Shown here piece after piece: positions 1 to 7,754 of a stretch of DNA of 27,415 nt (position 1 is its first letter; every line of letters begins with the position of its first letter). Both the position numbers and the translations under genes were made by a program. Location of the stretch: positions 1 through 27,415 of the forward strand of contig UQOX01000030.1 of assembly GCA_900542765.1 (NCBI GenBank). Reading direction: 5' to 3'. This stretch comes from an uncultured Porphyromonadaceae bacterium. Lineage in GTDB: Bacteria; Bacteroidota; Bacteroidia; Bacteroidales; UBA11471. The notes under the pieces were generated by a model. It saw only the letters and a program-made list of their open reading frames with translations, was not told the origin of the DNA and searched no databases.

Positions 1-441
1 CTTACACATTCTCAGATACTTGCCAACCTGCTGGTTGTACCTTTTAGAGCGCTATACTATTGATAATCAATGATGTACACATACTGCATAGGCAAATGAA
101 CCAATTCCGAAAAATAATTGATGTTATATAGAATCTATTAATTAAATAATTCCTTTACGCACCCAAAGCAGAGTCGGTATGTCGGTATTTGCGCGAAGAG
201 AAAGAAAAAGACGTCACATTTTCTGTCAGGAATGAACTTTTTGAACGGTGTGGCATTACAGATTCTTGTCGTGTGTTTAAAGGTTTAACCCAGTCTGGGG
301 CTAATCATTCTTTAATGTGGTGGATTTCAAAGTAAGAAATCCATAAACTTCCACGGCTTGAATCCTGTGGCGGTGAAGTGAGGACCTGGTGCGGGTTTTT
401 CTCTTCCTGCCGATTATTGGGTGGGGACGATATGATTTGTT
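1..441. other. Region without a confident gene
   Basis: This stretch is more AT-rich than the rest of the window and holds no confident gene. Two things are visible: a short plus-strand open frame (150-335), listed separately, and an 8-bp inverted repeat at 321-328/336-343 with a 7-base loop that overlaps that frame's stop codon. Bases 1-40, read on the minus strand, give a short coding-like peptide (YNQQVGKYLRMCK), which could be part of a gene continuing past the left edge. No terminator with a clear U-tract is seen downstream of the minus-strand gene ending at 442. Confidence 0.5.
150..335 (+). pseudogene. Possible gene remnant, 61 codons, no clear start
   Basis: The plus frame beginning just after a TAA at 147-149 stays open to a TAA at 333-335. 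The residues look protein-like, with a charged segment (LREEKEKDV), two cysteines around CGITDSC, and the ending MWWISK. There is no ATG or GTG near the beginning; the only early alternative start is TTG at 189. I do not recognise a family. It could be the 3' remnant of a decayed or mobile-element gene, or a chance open frame in AT-rich DNA. The possibly coding left edge of the window makes a degraded locus plausible, but nothing proves it. Confidence 0.2.
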
Positions 442-1110
442 TCAATCAAATATGACGTTCGGGTTCATCATCTCCGGACTTTTCCATTCGATGCCGTATT
501 CTTCGCGTAATATTTGTTTTTTGGCGTGCCAGTAGGTGAAGCAGAATCCCATGACTCGGGGGTGGCCCTCCAATAGCGAATATATTTTTCGGTTGGCTTC
601 GTCGATGATGTTTTCGTAGTCGGCGCTCCACTCGATGGGGTCTTGTTTCAAATCTCCGATTTGTTCGATGTCTGCAAATGCGTTATTGTCGGCACAAGTG
701 ATGTTGTGCCGATAGATGGAGATTTCTTTTTGCATGTCTTCGCTTTGGCACAGTTCTGCATCGCATTGGGATTCAATGCGATGCAGAATGTGCTGCATGA
801 ATTTGAGCGTTTCGAGTTGTAGCCTTGGGTGGTCGGGAAGGACATCTTTTATCCTTGAAACGGCGGCATAAAGGGGGTCGAGCATGTGGTCATAACCTTC
901 TAAATAGGAGGCTATGTCGAGGAATTCTTTTACCAATGAGGTATTTTCCCACACGTTGACTTGCTTTCGGAGGTTTTCTTCGGCCAATAACACGTCGCCG
1001 CAACAGACCTCCCAATAGGCTTCGAGTGTGGCCTGTCGACCGTCGCGGGGCAACTCTTTTACAACGTTGCGGGCTTTTTCCAGTTCTTTCCGGTAATTAA
1101 GATGCGTCAT
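442..1110 (-). CDS. Hypothetical protein, 222 aa
   Basis: I do not recognise a family with a known function. The product is soluble and mostly helical by composition, with no signal peptide or membrane segment. It contains a cysteine pair near the N-terminus (EVCCGD), several acidic helices, and a distinctive aromatic C-terminal block (GFCFTYWHAKKQILREEYG, then WKSPEMMNP) that looks like a conserved core. It starts 31 bases after the stop of the large secreted protein at 1142-3949 and is probably cotranscribed with it. A near-match to the -7 promoter element (CACCTTTG, 1133-1140 on the minus strand) lies just upstream of the ATG, so an internal promoter is possible. It is real by length, strand consistency and neighbour spacing; function unknown. 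Confidence 0.75.
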   Translation of the reverse strand: MTHLNYRKELEKARNVVKELPRDGRQATLEAYWEVCCGDVLLAEENLRKQVNVWENTSLVKEFLDIASYLEGYDHMLDPLYAAVSRIKDVLPDHPRLQLETLKFMQHILHRIESQCDAELCQSEDMQKEISIYRHNITCADNNAFADIEQIGDLKQDPIEWSADYENIIDEANRKIYSLLEGHPRVMGFCFTYWHAKKQILREEYGIEWKSPEMMNPNVIFD

Positions 1111-1141
1111 TTTCCCGATTCGGAATTGGTATCAAAGGTGA

Positions 1142-3949
1142 TTATTGGACGACGAAATGTTCTACCAGTTGCAGTTCGTCGGTAGGAGGTGTTTCGCCGG
1201 GTAGGAGAGGGCAGAACACCACATCTTCGGAACTTTGTTTCCCGTCGATGTCGACGGCGGTGTCGACGGCGGTTTGCAGAAATTGTGTTTCGGCCAGTTT
1301 CTCTTGATACATCAAGTCTGTAATGGTTTTGCATTCTTTGAGTACTTTCCCGCCCCGTTTGATTAATTTCCCGTACGATATGGCATTAAGTCCGAGACTG
1401 GGCAGGTTGAGGTTTGCGTTTAGTTGGTCGGAGGACAACTCTGACAATGTCTTTCGGAGCGTCTTTAAGGTTTCGAGCTGCTTGGTGCAGTCAGTGAGTT
1501 GCCGGGTGATAGACGTGCGGTTGTCTCCTTTCTTCGATTGCAGGACGATGGCTTTGCACACTTGTCCGGCATTGGTTTCCAGGTAATATGTGTGTATTTC
1601 GTATTTGGGCTCGTTTTTCGAAATGAGGTCTTTGACTTGATTGTATGCGTTGGAGAGGCCGACAAGGAACTTGTTGACGTTTTTGTCGCTCGATGATTGC
1701 GGCCGTTCCCATTTCTCCTCTAAGGCTTTTTCGCTCCATGTCGGTTGGGTGATGACGGCTTGCGAGAGCCTTGCCGCCTTGGGAATGTCCAAGGGCAGGA
1801 CTTCTTTGGTCAATTTTATGTCGTAGAAGATATATTTCCCCGACCAGTTGTCGGTATTCGCCAGCCAGAACATCAGCTGTTGACAGCCGTTGATGGGGAC
1901 TGTCACGGTCTGGGGTTCCATGGTTTCATACACGGTGAGTTGGGCCATGACTTGCTGGTCGGCGCCGATGAGCAACGTCTCTTTGTAGTCGTCGGCGCGG
2001 ATATAGGGCTGGTAACATGCCACGGTGAATGTTACGCTGTTGTATTCACCGTATGTGTTGAATGCGGCGCAAGAGTTTTCCATTGCTTCCCCGCCGGCCG
2101 CGAGCATCAAAAACGCCGCGACGCCTACGAGCGTACTGCCCACCATGGCTCCGCCCACGGCGGCACCTCCGGCCACGAACGCCGAGCCCACGGCGGCACC
2201 TCCTATGGCTCCGGCAATGGCTCCGTCGCCCGAGAGTACGCCATGGTCGAGCGAGAAGTGCACGCTGGTTTGGAGCATGAATCCTTTATAGATGCGTTTC
2301 CCGTTCAAGTCGAAATATTTCTTTTGGGTGGTCCCGTCGTAGAAAATTTCATCTTTGGAGTCTTTCATGGGACTGACGTAATGGATATAGGGGTGGCTGA
2401 GGTCGATGAGGTCGATGGTGGGAGGACATTCGGGTTTGGGGTGGACAAAGAGGTCGTTTTCGACAGGCTCGCCGCGGTACACGATGAGATCGGCTATGCC
2501 ATAGGCGGCAACGTCGAGCGTGGAGGAGCCTTGGTTTTCGAACCTCAACTTACGGCACCGTTTTATGGGAACGACATATTTCTGATTGGGATAGGTTGCC
2601 ATTAACGGGGTTTCGAGAACAAGCTCGTCATCGGCATATACCCGCAATACGTCATTGTTCATGGCTCCGCTCTTTCCCAAGTATCCGGCGATGAAGCTCA
2701 CATAGTCGAATTCTTTTCCCAGGTCGAAGACCGCATAGGCCGAGGTATTGTCGCTAAGCACGTTCGCTTTTTCGTATAAGATAATGCCTTCGTTGAATTT
2801 GACACCTCCCATCGAGAAAGTAATGTAATCGGACGTGCCGTCGTATATTTGCTTTTCGGTCTGTGCTCCGGCCGCATATGGGGGAATGTTCGAGATGAGT
2901 TTGCATACATCGGGCAACTCTTTCAAGCGGGGGTCGATGGTCTCTTCTTCGCCCGAAGCCCCTTGCGGCTCATTGCCTTCGGGATATACCATGATTTGGG
3001 CAATGCCTCCATTTGTGGAGCCCGATTCCTGCTCGGAGTAAAATGCAAGCATTTCGCACCCACTGACATCGAGGGTTACTTTTTGGGCAATGTCGTCATA
3101 CTTCATTTCCAACTCGTAGATGATTTTCCCATCGGCTTTTACGGTAAACCAGCCCGACCCCGATTGGCTCTCTGTGTTGTCGAGCGGCCCGACGATGAAA
3201 CTGAGTTTTGAATACTGTTTCCGCAGGTTGAAATAGGCCCAGCCATTATTGTTGCCGCTGATTGCCCGTTGCATATAGGCCGACAGGCCGTAGGGGTATT
3301 CCTTCCCGTTTATTTTTATCGATTTACTTTTGTCGGTGGGAGACACGCATGTCAATCGGTTGTTTTGGAAATAGGGGCGGAGGTCTTTTACCAGTTCGAT
3401 GGTTTGGGGCTTTTCCGTGATGAGGTTCCCTGTTTCCACGGGTGTTTGACCGGCGCTCCAAAGAGTGGCTTCGGCTACACCGATATATCCGGCTCCTTTG
3501 ACGAGGACAAATTTTAGTTCATCAACCCCTTTGATGTCGAGGGTAATGCGTTTCGGAATGCCATAAGGGTATATGACTTCATCGACCACTTTGCGGCCGT
3601 CGGCATAGACCGTGAAAATCCTTGCATCGGTGGAGATGCCCGTGCCGCCCGCGCCGGTGGTGAAATTTTCATGTCCCAGTACGAACATTAGTTTTTCGTA
3701 CTTGCCGCCCAGCTTGAAGGTGGCATATCCCGGCGTGTACGGCCCCATGGTATGTCCGATGGTAAAACCGCCGTACCATTTAAGACCACCGCTCAGGGCC
3801 ATCTGTTTCGATGATTTCCCGGTATATTTATAGGCCGTGTAACAGCGTGAATCGACGGGCGTGTGTGTATTGACAAGATAGGTTGTTTGAGCCGGAAGAT
3901 TTACAAATCCTGCGGACATGATCAGTAACAGGACAATAAATTTTTTCAT
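1142..3949 (-). CDS. Large secreted protein with repeated NPCBM-like domains
   Basis: The 935-residue product starts with a clear Sec signal peptide (MKKFIVLLLIMSAGF, ending near LPAQ). I chose this ATG rather than an in-frame TTG at 4075 because the latter would bury the signal peptide behind 42 residues. The mature protein contains at least three, probably four, successive modules of about 140-150 residues. They share the pattern of NPCBM/NEW2 beta-sandwich domains: GF or G-start, an AxFxLG strand, a 'FxxG' strand, 'VYADGK/R' and a closing 'hydrophobic-F' strand. Such domains often bind carbohydrate in glycoside hydrolases, but no catalytic domain is visible. The fourth module is interrupted around residues 571-621 by a Gly/Ala-rich hydrophobic stretch. 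The last 240 residues or so look helical. It probably acts in the periplasm or at the cell surface; the ligand is unknown. Cotranscribed with the 222-aa protein downstream. Confidence 0.8.
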   Translation of the reverse strand: MKKFIVLLLIMSAGFVNLPAQTTYLVNTHTPVDSRCYTAYKYTGKSSKQMALSGGLKWYGGFTIGHTMGPYTPGYATFKLGGKYEKLMFVLGHENFTTGAGGTGISTDARIFTVYADGRKVVDEVIYPYGIPKRITLDIKGVDELKFVLVKGAGYIGVAEATLWSAGQTPVETGNLITEKPQTIELVKDLRPYFQNNRLTCVSPTDKSKSIKINGKEYPYGLSAYMQRAISGNNNGWAYFNLRKQYSKLSFIVGPLDNTESQSGSGWFTVKADGKIIYELEMKYDDIAQKVTLDVSGCEMLAFYSEQESGSTNGGIAQIMVYPEGNEPQGASGEEETIDPRLKELPDVCKLISNIPPYAAGAQTEKQIYDGTSDYITFSMGGVKFNEGIILYEKANVLSDNTSAYAVFDLGKEFDYVSFIAGYLGKSGAMNNDVLRVYADDELVLETPLMATYPNQKYVVPIKRCRKLRFENQGSSTLDVAAYGIADLIVYRGEPVENDLFVHPKPECPPTIDLIDLSHPYIHYVSPMKDSKDEIFYDGTTQKKYFDLNGKRIYKGFMLQTSVHFSLDHGVLSGDGAIAGAIGGAAVGSAFVAGGAAVGGAMVGSTLVGVAAFLMLAAGGEAMENSCAAFNTYGEYNSVTFTVACYQPYIRADDYKETLLIGADQQVMAQLTVYETMEPQTVTVPINGCQQLMFWLANTDNWSGKYIFYDIKLTKEVLPLDIPKAARLSQAVITQPTWSEKALEEKWERPQSSSDKNVNKFLVGLSNAYNQVKDLISKNEPKYEIHTYYLETNAGQVCKAIVLQSKKGDNRTSITRQLTDCTKQLETLKTLRKTLSELSSDQLNANLNLPSLGLNAISYGKLIKRGGKVLKECKTITDLMYQEKLAETQFLQTAVDTAVDIDGKQSSEDVVFCPLLPGETPPTDELQLVEHFVVQ
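2153..2203 (-). repeat. In-frame 18-base direct repeat, 33-base period, in glycine-zipper segment
   Basis: The plus-strand 18-mer gcccacggcggcacctcc occurs exactly at 2153-2170 and again at 2186-2203. The 33-base period preserves the reading frame, giving two 11-residue units (GGAAVGSAFVA and GGAAVGGAMVG) in the Gly/Ala-rich insertion of the large secreted protein. This points to a recent tandem duplication within the insertion. Confidence 0.85.
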
Positions 3950-4085
3950 GGTACAGAATCGGTTTTTGGGGGTTATTTCTTGTCTTGATAAAAGGTCTCT
4001 TTCTCGAACTATTTCATGCCGGCCGACCGTCTTCTCCTGCGGTTCCAAATACCCATTTGACGGGTCGTAAAACAAGCCGGATAAG

Positions 4086-4093
4086 CAAATATA
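4086..4093 (-). promoter_or_regulatory. -7 promoter element TATATTTG
   Basis: The minus strand reads TATATTTG, an exact match to the Bacteroidetes primary-sigma -7 consensus TAnnTTTG, in an AT-rich patch. A start site near 4080 would give a leader of about 130 bases before the signal-peptide ATG at 3949. No clear -33 TTTG is present at the usual spacing. Confidence 0.5.
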
Positions 4094-4553
4094 GCAAATA
4101 AATTTAATTATTTGATGTTTCGGCTGTTAAATTTCGACTGTTGCCCGAAAATCTCTTTTGTTTGCATGTCGGTACGGGGCGCCGAACGTGTATCCGACCC
4201 GCCTTGGGAGAGCTCTTCGATGGCCGGCAGGCAACTCCCTTCTCTGAGGGCTTTTGATTCCCGATATTTACACCCCTCCTCATACCACCGCCTTGATGAC
4301 AGGGGTTCGTGATTATTCGCCGACCGGAACGGGGAACATTCTGCCCTGCTGTGCCAGCTGTTTTTACGACGCCCCGATTTCAGGCCGGGGAGCTTTTCAA
4401 ACAGTGTTTGGATATGAAAAACGGCGCGAATCAATTGCCGTATAAGGGAAAATGATTATTTTTAAACGTTCAAATGCCGCCGGGAAGTAGGTTTTTGACC
4501 GAGTCACCCGGCTATTTTTCAGGGAAGAATCGGCCTATGAAGGACAATATAAA
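4094..4553. other. Intergenic region without a confident gene
   Basis: This divergent intergenic region separates the minus-strand secreted-protein unit from the plus-strand glutaredoxin-like gene. A 108-codon minus-strand open frame (4108-4434) exists, but its product is rich in Ser/Arg with no recognisable motif, and it sits immediately upstream of the promoter of the next gene. I do not count it as a gene. A 6-bp stem (4479-4484/4507-4512) followed by a short T-run is present but has a 22-base loop and no upstream plus-strand gene. No clean TAnnTTTG element was found for the glutaredoxin gene. Confidence 0.4.
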
Positions 4554-4565
4554 TTGAAAACGACG

Positions 4566-4865
4566 ATGATAAAGATCTATGGTATGGAGACCTGTCCCGA
4601 TTGTACTTATGTCGAGGAGCAGGTAAAGGGAAACAGCGCGTATGAAATTGTCGACATCGGTCGGCAGGTAAAAAATCTCAAAGCCTTTTTGCGGTTGCGC
4701 GACCATAATCCCGCATTTGCCGAGGCAAAGCGTGTGGGGGCAGTGGGCATACCATGTTTTGTGCTGGAAGACGGTACGGTGACCCTTACGCCCGAAGAGG
4801 CCGGTTTGCGTTCGCGCCCTGTCGCCGATGGCGCCGCCTGCAACCTCGACGGCAGCGGTTGCTGA
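4566..4865 (+). CDS. Glutaredoxin-related thioredoxin-fold protein
   Basis: The 99-residue protein has the glutaredoxin pattern: a first strand (MIKIYG) followed at once by the redox motif CPDC (C10, C13), and a GIPCF segment whose Pro63 matches the cis-proline loop of thioredoxin folds. It resembles the glutaredoxin-related COG4545 group rather than classical glutathione-dependent enzymes (CPYC). It probably reduces disulfides or handles thiol exchange in the cytoplasm; the partner is unknown. It ends in an unusual tail with an additional C-terminal Cys (NLDGSGC). An in-frame TTG at 4554 could extend it by four residues; I prefer the ATG at 4566 because the fold starts there. It is monocistronic and convergent with the next gene. 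Confidence 0.8.
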   Translation: MIKIYGMETCPDCTYVEEQVKGNSAYEIVDIGRQVKNLKAFLRLRDHNPAFAEAKRVGAVGIPCFVLEDGTVTLTPEEAGLRSRPVADGAACNLDGSGC

Positions 4866-4953
4866 TACGGCTGCCCCTTGCGGCAGCGGGTGGGTATGGC
4901 ATCATTGCTCATGCCGGCTCTTTCGGCGGGAGGGCTGGGAGAGAGGTGCGAGG

Positions 4954-6294
4954 TCATTTTATGGCCTTGGCAGCGCGAAGTATCATTTCTACGGCGCCGT
5001 TGATGCCGGTGCGTTCGGTGTTGATGACGAGGTCATATTCGCCGATGTCGGTCCATTGCCGGCCGGTGTAGTGCCAATAATGGTTGGCTCGGCCCGTGTT
5101 TACCCGTTCTATTTTCTTGGCGGCCTCCTCTTCCGTGAGGTGCAGTTTCTCGACGATTTGTCCCACGGCATACTCCCGGCTCGACCGGATAAACACGCAG
5201 AGCACATGCGGATTGTCGCGCAGAATCCAGTTGCCCAGCCTGCCGATGATTACACAGGGACCGTTATGTGCCAGCCCTCTGATGGTGCGGCTTTGGCTGA
5301 CGTAAATGGCATCTTCTTTGGACGGGTTCAGCGAGGCCGGGATACCGCTGTCGGTGCATATCAATTCCCACAATCGGCCGGTAGAGAGCGTCTGCTCGTT
5401 TTTCTCCACAAACTCTGTGGAGTAGCCCATCTGTTGTGCGGTCTGGTCGATAATCTGCCGGTTGTAGCAAGGACACCCCAGCCGGCGAGCCACCTCTTCG
5501 CCGATGGCGTTTCCACCGCTCCCGTACATGCGGGCGATGGTGATTACCCGGTGTCCGCTCCATTCATCGCCGACCGGCTCACCCGTGGAGACATGGCGTT
5601 CGGCTTTGGGTATGAATATGTTGTCGAGCCACAGAATGTGGGGCGAGAATACCCTTACCATCATGCCTACATAGAACATGGAGACCAGCGTCCCTACGCC
5701 AATCATTTCCCAACTCCACTCTCCAAAGAAGATAAACATGAAGAGGGTTCCGATGCACACCAGCGTGCTGTCGGAGCATATCTTCACTTTGCCGAAGTCG
5801 CGGTTCAGAAATTTGGAAATTGCCAGAGGCAACCCTTCACCCGCGAGCATCAGCGAGTCGCAACGCACTTCGCAGGCGATGCCGAAAGCCAGTATGGCCC
5901 CGCCGATGAGCAACTCGACAAATCGCAGCGGATACCCTATCAGCGGGTCGATGTCGAAAGGTATTTGCAGAAAACCCGTGAGCCACATCGTCAGGTCGGT
6001 ATAGAAGCCGAAGAGGAAGGAAACCAGAATCTGTGTGTATTGCCGTTTCTCGAAATTCTTGCGCAGGAGCAGCACCTGTATGGTGATGAAAAGCACATGC
6101 ATGCAGATGGTCAGTTGGCCCATGGTGAGATTGATACCCGGCACCAGCGACAGAATATAAGGCGGAGCCGAGATGGGCGATGACCCGAGGTTGGCCCGTA
6201 TCGACAAGGAGGTACCAAACGCGATCACAAAAAGTATGACAACAAAACTCGCATAGCGGCGCAACCACTCTGCGTTACTTCTCTTCGCAACCAT
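4954..6294 (-). CDS. YczE/YitT-like membrane protein fused to cytidylate-kinase-like domain
   Basis: The 446-residue protein has two parts. Residues about 12-225 are polytopic and resemble the YczE/YyaS/YitT-type family of unknown function (motifs FGTSLSIRANLGSSP and FGFYTDLTMW, several hydrophobic helices). Residues about 248-446 match the cytidylate-kinase-like family (Cytidylate_kin2). They carry the opening VITIARMYGSGG, a P-loop-like GSGGNAIG at 258-265, a 'CYNRQIID' segment, the VIIGRLGNWIL strand, and a late 'NTGRANHYWHYTG' region typical of that family. Substrate and role are unknown; the kinase domain should face the cytoplasm. The start is set at the ATG immediately before the first basic residues and helix. 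Upstream in-frame codons to 6402 have no membrane or domain content. Monocistronic. Confidence 0.85.
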   Translation of the reverse strand: MVAKRSNAEWLRRYASFVVILFVIAFGTSLSIRANLGSSPISAPPYILSLVPGINLTMGQLTICMHVLFITIQVLLLRKNFEKRQYTQILVSFLFGFYTDLTMWLTGFLQIPFDIDPLIGYPLRFVELLIGGAILAFGIACEVRCDSLMLAGEGLPLAISKFLNRDFGKVKICSDSTLVCIGTLFMFIFFGEWSWEMIGVGTLVSMFYVGMMVRVFSPHILWLDNIFIPKAERHVSTGEPVGDEWSGHRVITIARMYGSGGNAIGEEVARRLGCPCYNRQIIDQTAQQMGYSTEFVEKNEQTLSTGRLWELICTDSGIPASLNPSKEDAIYVSQSRTIRGLAHNGPCVIIGRLGNWILRDNPHVLCVFIRSSREYAVGQIVEKLHLTEEEAAKKIERVNTGRANHYWHYTGRQWTDIGEYDLVINTERTGINGAVEMILRAAKAIK

Positions 6295-6483
6295 TTTTGT
6301 GTGAATTTTTTTAATCGCGGCGAAAATACACAAAAACAGAACCCGCTGGAAAGAACGGCTCTCCTCTTTAAACTTATTTAAACTTGAACGCTCCACATAC
6401 AAACATCATTTCCCCGATATTGCCTTTGGCGGATTCTTTCTTGTTTTGTCGATGGAATGACTGTATGTTTTTCGGGATTTTTG

Positions 6484-6491
6484 TAAATTTG
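6484..6491 (+). promoter_or_regulatory. -7 promoter element TAAATTTG
   Basis: TAAATTTG on the plus strand matches the Bacteroidetes TAnnTTTG element exactly and lies 24 bases before the alcohol dehydrogenase ATG at 6516. That implies a short leader of roughly 17 bases. The upstream T-rich stretch has no well-placed -33 TTTG. Confidence 0.55.
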
Positions 6492-6515
6492 TGGAAAGAG
6501 AAAAAACGAAGATTT

Positions 6516-7550
6516 ATGTTGGGATATGTATATGTAGCACCGGGGCGGTTTGAGTTGCAGGAGCGGCCGATGCCCGAGGTCGTCGATGCACGCGATGCCG
6601 TGGTGCGAGTAACATTGAGCAGTATTTGCACGAGCGATTTGCACATCAAGCACGGCAGTGTGCCGCGTGCCGTGCCAGGTATTATCGTCGGCCATGAGAT
6701 GGTCGGAGTCGTCGAGCAGGTGGGTGCCGAGGTGCGTACCGTCAAGCCGGGCGACCGTGTCACCGTGAATGTGGAGACCTTCTGCGGCGAATGTTTTTTC
6801 TGCCGGAGAGGCTATGTAAATAACTGCACCGACCCCAACGGCGGTTGGGCACTCGGCTGCCGCATCGACGGTGGTCAGGCCGAGTATGTGCGTGTGCCTT
6901 ATGCCGACAGCGGACTCAACCGTATTCCCGATGGGGTGAGCGATGAGCAGGCTCTGTTCGTGGGCGATATTCTCGCCACGGGATATTGGGCGGCGCGTAT
7001 TTCCGAAATCAAGCCCGACGACACGGTGCTGATTATCGGAGCCGGTCCCACGGGACTCTGCGCGTTGGCCTGCGTATTGCTGCATAAGCCGAAGCGCATT
7101 ATCGTGTGCGAGAAGTCGCCCGGGCGGGCGGCGTTTGTCGGCCGGCATTACCCCGGAGTAGAGGTGGTCTCGCCCGTGGAGTGCCTGTCCATGATACACG
7201 ACAGTTGCGAGCGCGGTGGTGCCGATGTGGTACTCGAAGTCGCCGGTGGCGATGATACCTTCCGCCTGGCGTGGGAATGCGCACGACCCAATGCGGTGGT
7301 TACGATTGTCGCCTTGTATGACAAGCCGCAGGTGCTGCCTCTGCCCGAGATGTACGGGAAAAACCTTACCTTCAAGACCGGTGGCGTCGATGGTTGCGAC
7401 TGTGCCGAGATACTGCGTCTCATCGAGGCGGGGCGGATCGATACCTTACCGCTCATTACCCACCGCTACAAACTGGCCGACATCGCCGAGGCATACCGCC
7501 TCTTCGAGAACAAGCTCGACGGTGTCATCAAGGTGGCGATAGAGCAATAA
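6516..7550 (+). CDS. Zinc-dependent alcohol dehydrogenase (MDR family)
   Basis: This 344-residue medium-chain dehydrogenase should oxidise an alcohol or polyol with NAD(P) in the cytoplasm. It has the catalytic zinc ligands Cys38 (SSICTSD) and His60-Glu61 (GHEMVG), the structural-zinc cysteines C90, C93, C96 and C104 (CGECFFC...NNC), and the Rossmann nucleotide loop GAGPTG at 175-180. Family-typical length. The ATG at 6516 fits the promoter just upstream and the first strand (MLGYVYVAPG); upstream in-frame codons to 6384 do not belong to the fold. The substrate cannot be assigned; sorbitol/threonine-dehydrogenase-like and plain alcohol dehydrogenase roles are both possible. Monocistronic, converging on the DUF3089 gene. 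Confidence 0.9.
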   Translation: MLGYVYVAPGRFELQERPMPEVVDARDAVVRVTLSSICTSDLHIKHGSVPRAVPGIIVGHEMVGVVEQVGAEVRTVKPGDRVTVNVETFCGECFFCRRGYVNNCTDPNGGWALGCRIDGGQAEYVRVPYADSGLNRIPDGVSDEQALFVGDILATGYWAARISEIKPDDTVLIIGAGPTGLCALACVLLHKPKRIIVCEKSPGRAAFVGRHYPGVEVVSPVECLSMIHDSCERGGADVVLEVAGGDDTFRLAWECARPNAVVTIVALYDKPQVLPLPEMYGKNLTFKTGGVDGCDCAEILRLIEAGRIDTLPLITHRYKLADIAEAYRLFENKLDGVIKVAIEQ

Positions 7551-7665
7551 TCTTTTGAGATGGCAATTTTTCGTCGCCGATTGTGATGACAGTTGCCTTT
7601 CCTGTTTTTGAGATAAAGTCGGAGAGGTATTTCCGAGAGAGAAACAATCCCGGCGATTCTTATAA

Positions 7666-7705
7666 AAGCCCCGTTCTGCTATATCCAAAAGGCAGAACGG
7701 GGCTT
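7666..7705. terminator. Hairpin between convergent genes, probably bidirectional
   Basis: A perfect 14-bp stem (7666-7679 with 7692-7705) and 12-base loop lies between the convergent alcohol dehydrogenase and DUF3089 genes. On the minus strand it is followed by TTTTATA, a good U-tract for the DUF3089 transcript. The plus side lacks a clear T-run. Confidence 0.75.
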
Positions 7706-7754
7706 GGTATGATAAATAACTTTCCGGGTGGAATTTTCAAGGAAAATCTTCGCA

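Noticed and set aside
2090..2250. Possible frameshift or assembly artefact in the Gly/Ala-rich segment
   Set aside because: The frame is uninterrupted across both 18-base repeats and the flanking domain sequence resumes in frame.
1745..2605. Plus-strand open frame of 286 codons
   Set aside because: Antisense to the NPCBM-like secreted protein; low-complexity Gly/His content mirrors the codons of the real gene.
3950..4075. N-terminal extension of the NPCBM protein from a TTG at 4075
   Set aside because: It would precede a clear Sec signal peptide starting at 3949 and begins almost at the predicted transcription start; more likely a 5' leader.
4108..4434. Minus-strand open frame of 108 codons between the secreted-protein unit and the glutaredoxin-like gene
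   Set aside because: Ser/Arg-rich composition, no motif, no signal or membrane segment, and it abuts the promoter of the next gene; looks like a chance frame.
4479..4512. 6-bp stem followed by a T-run, possible terminator
   Set aside because: The loop is 22 bases, and no plus-strand gene lies upstream to terminate.
4870..4887. 6-bp inverted repeat between convergent glutaredoxin and YczE-kinase genes
   Set aside because: Short stem with no T-tract on either side; insufficient for a terminator call.
4828..6183. Plus-strand open frame of 451 codons
   Set aside because: It lies antisense to the clearly recognised YczE/cytidylate-kinase fusion, and its His/Gly/Asp-rich product has no domain; a shadow of biased codon use.
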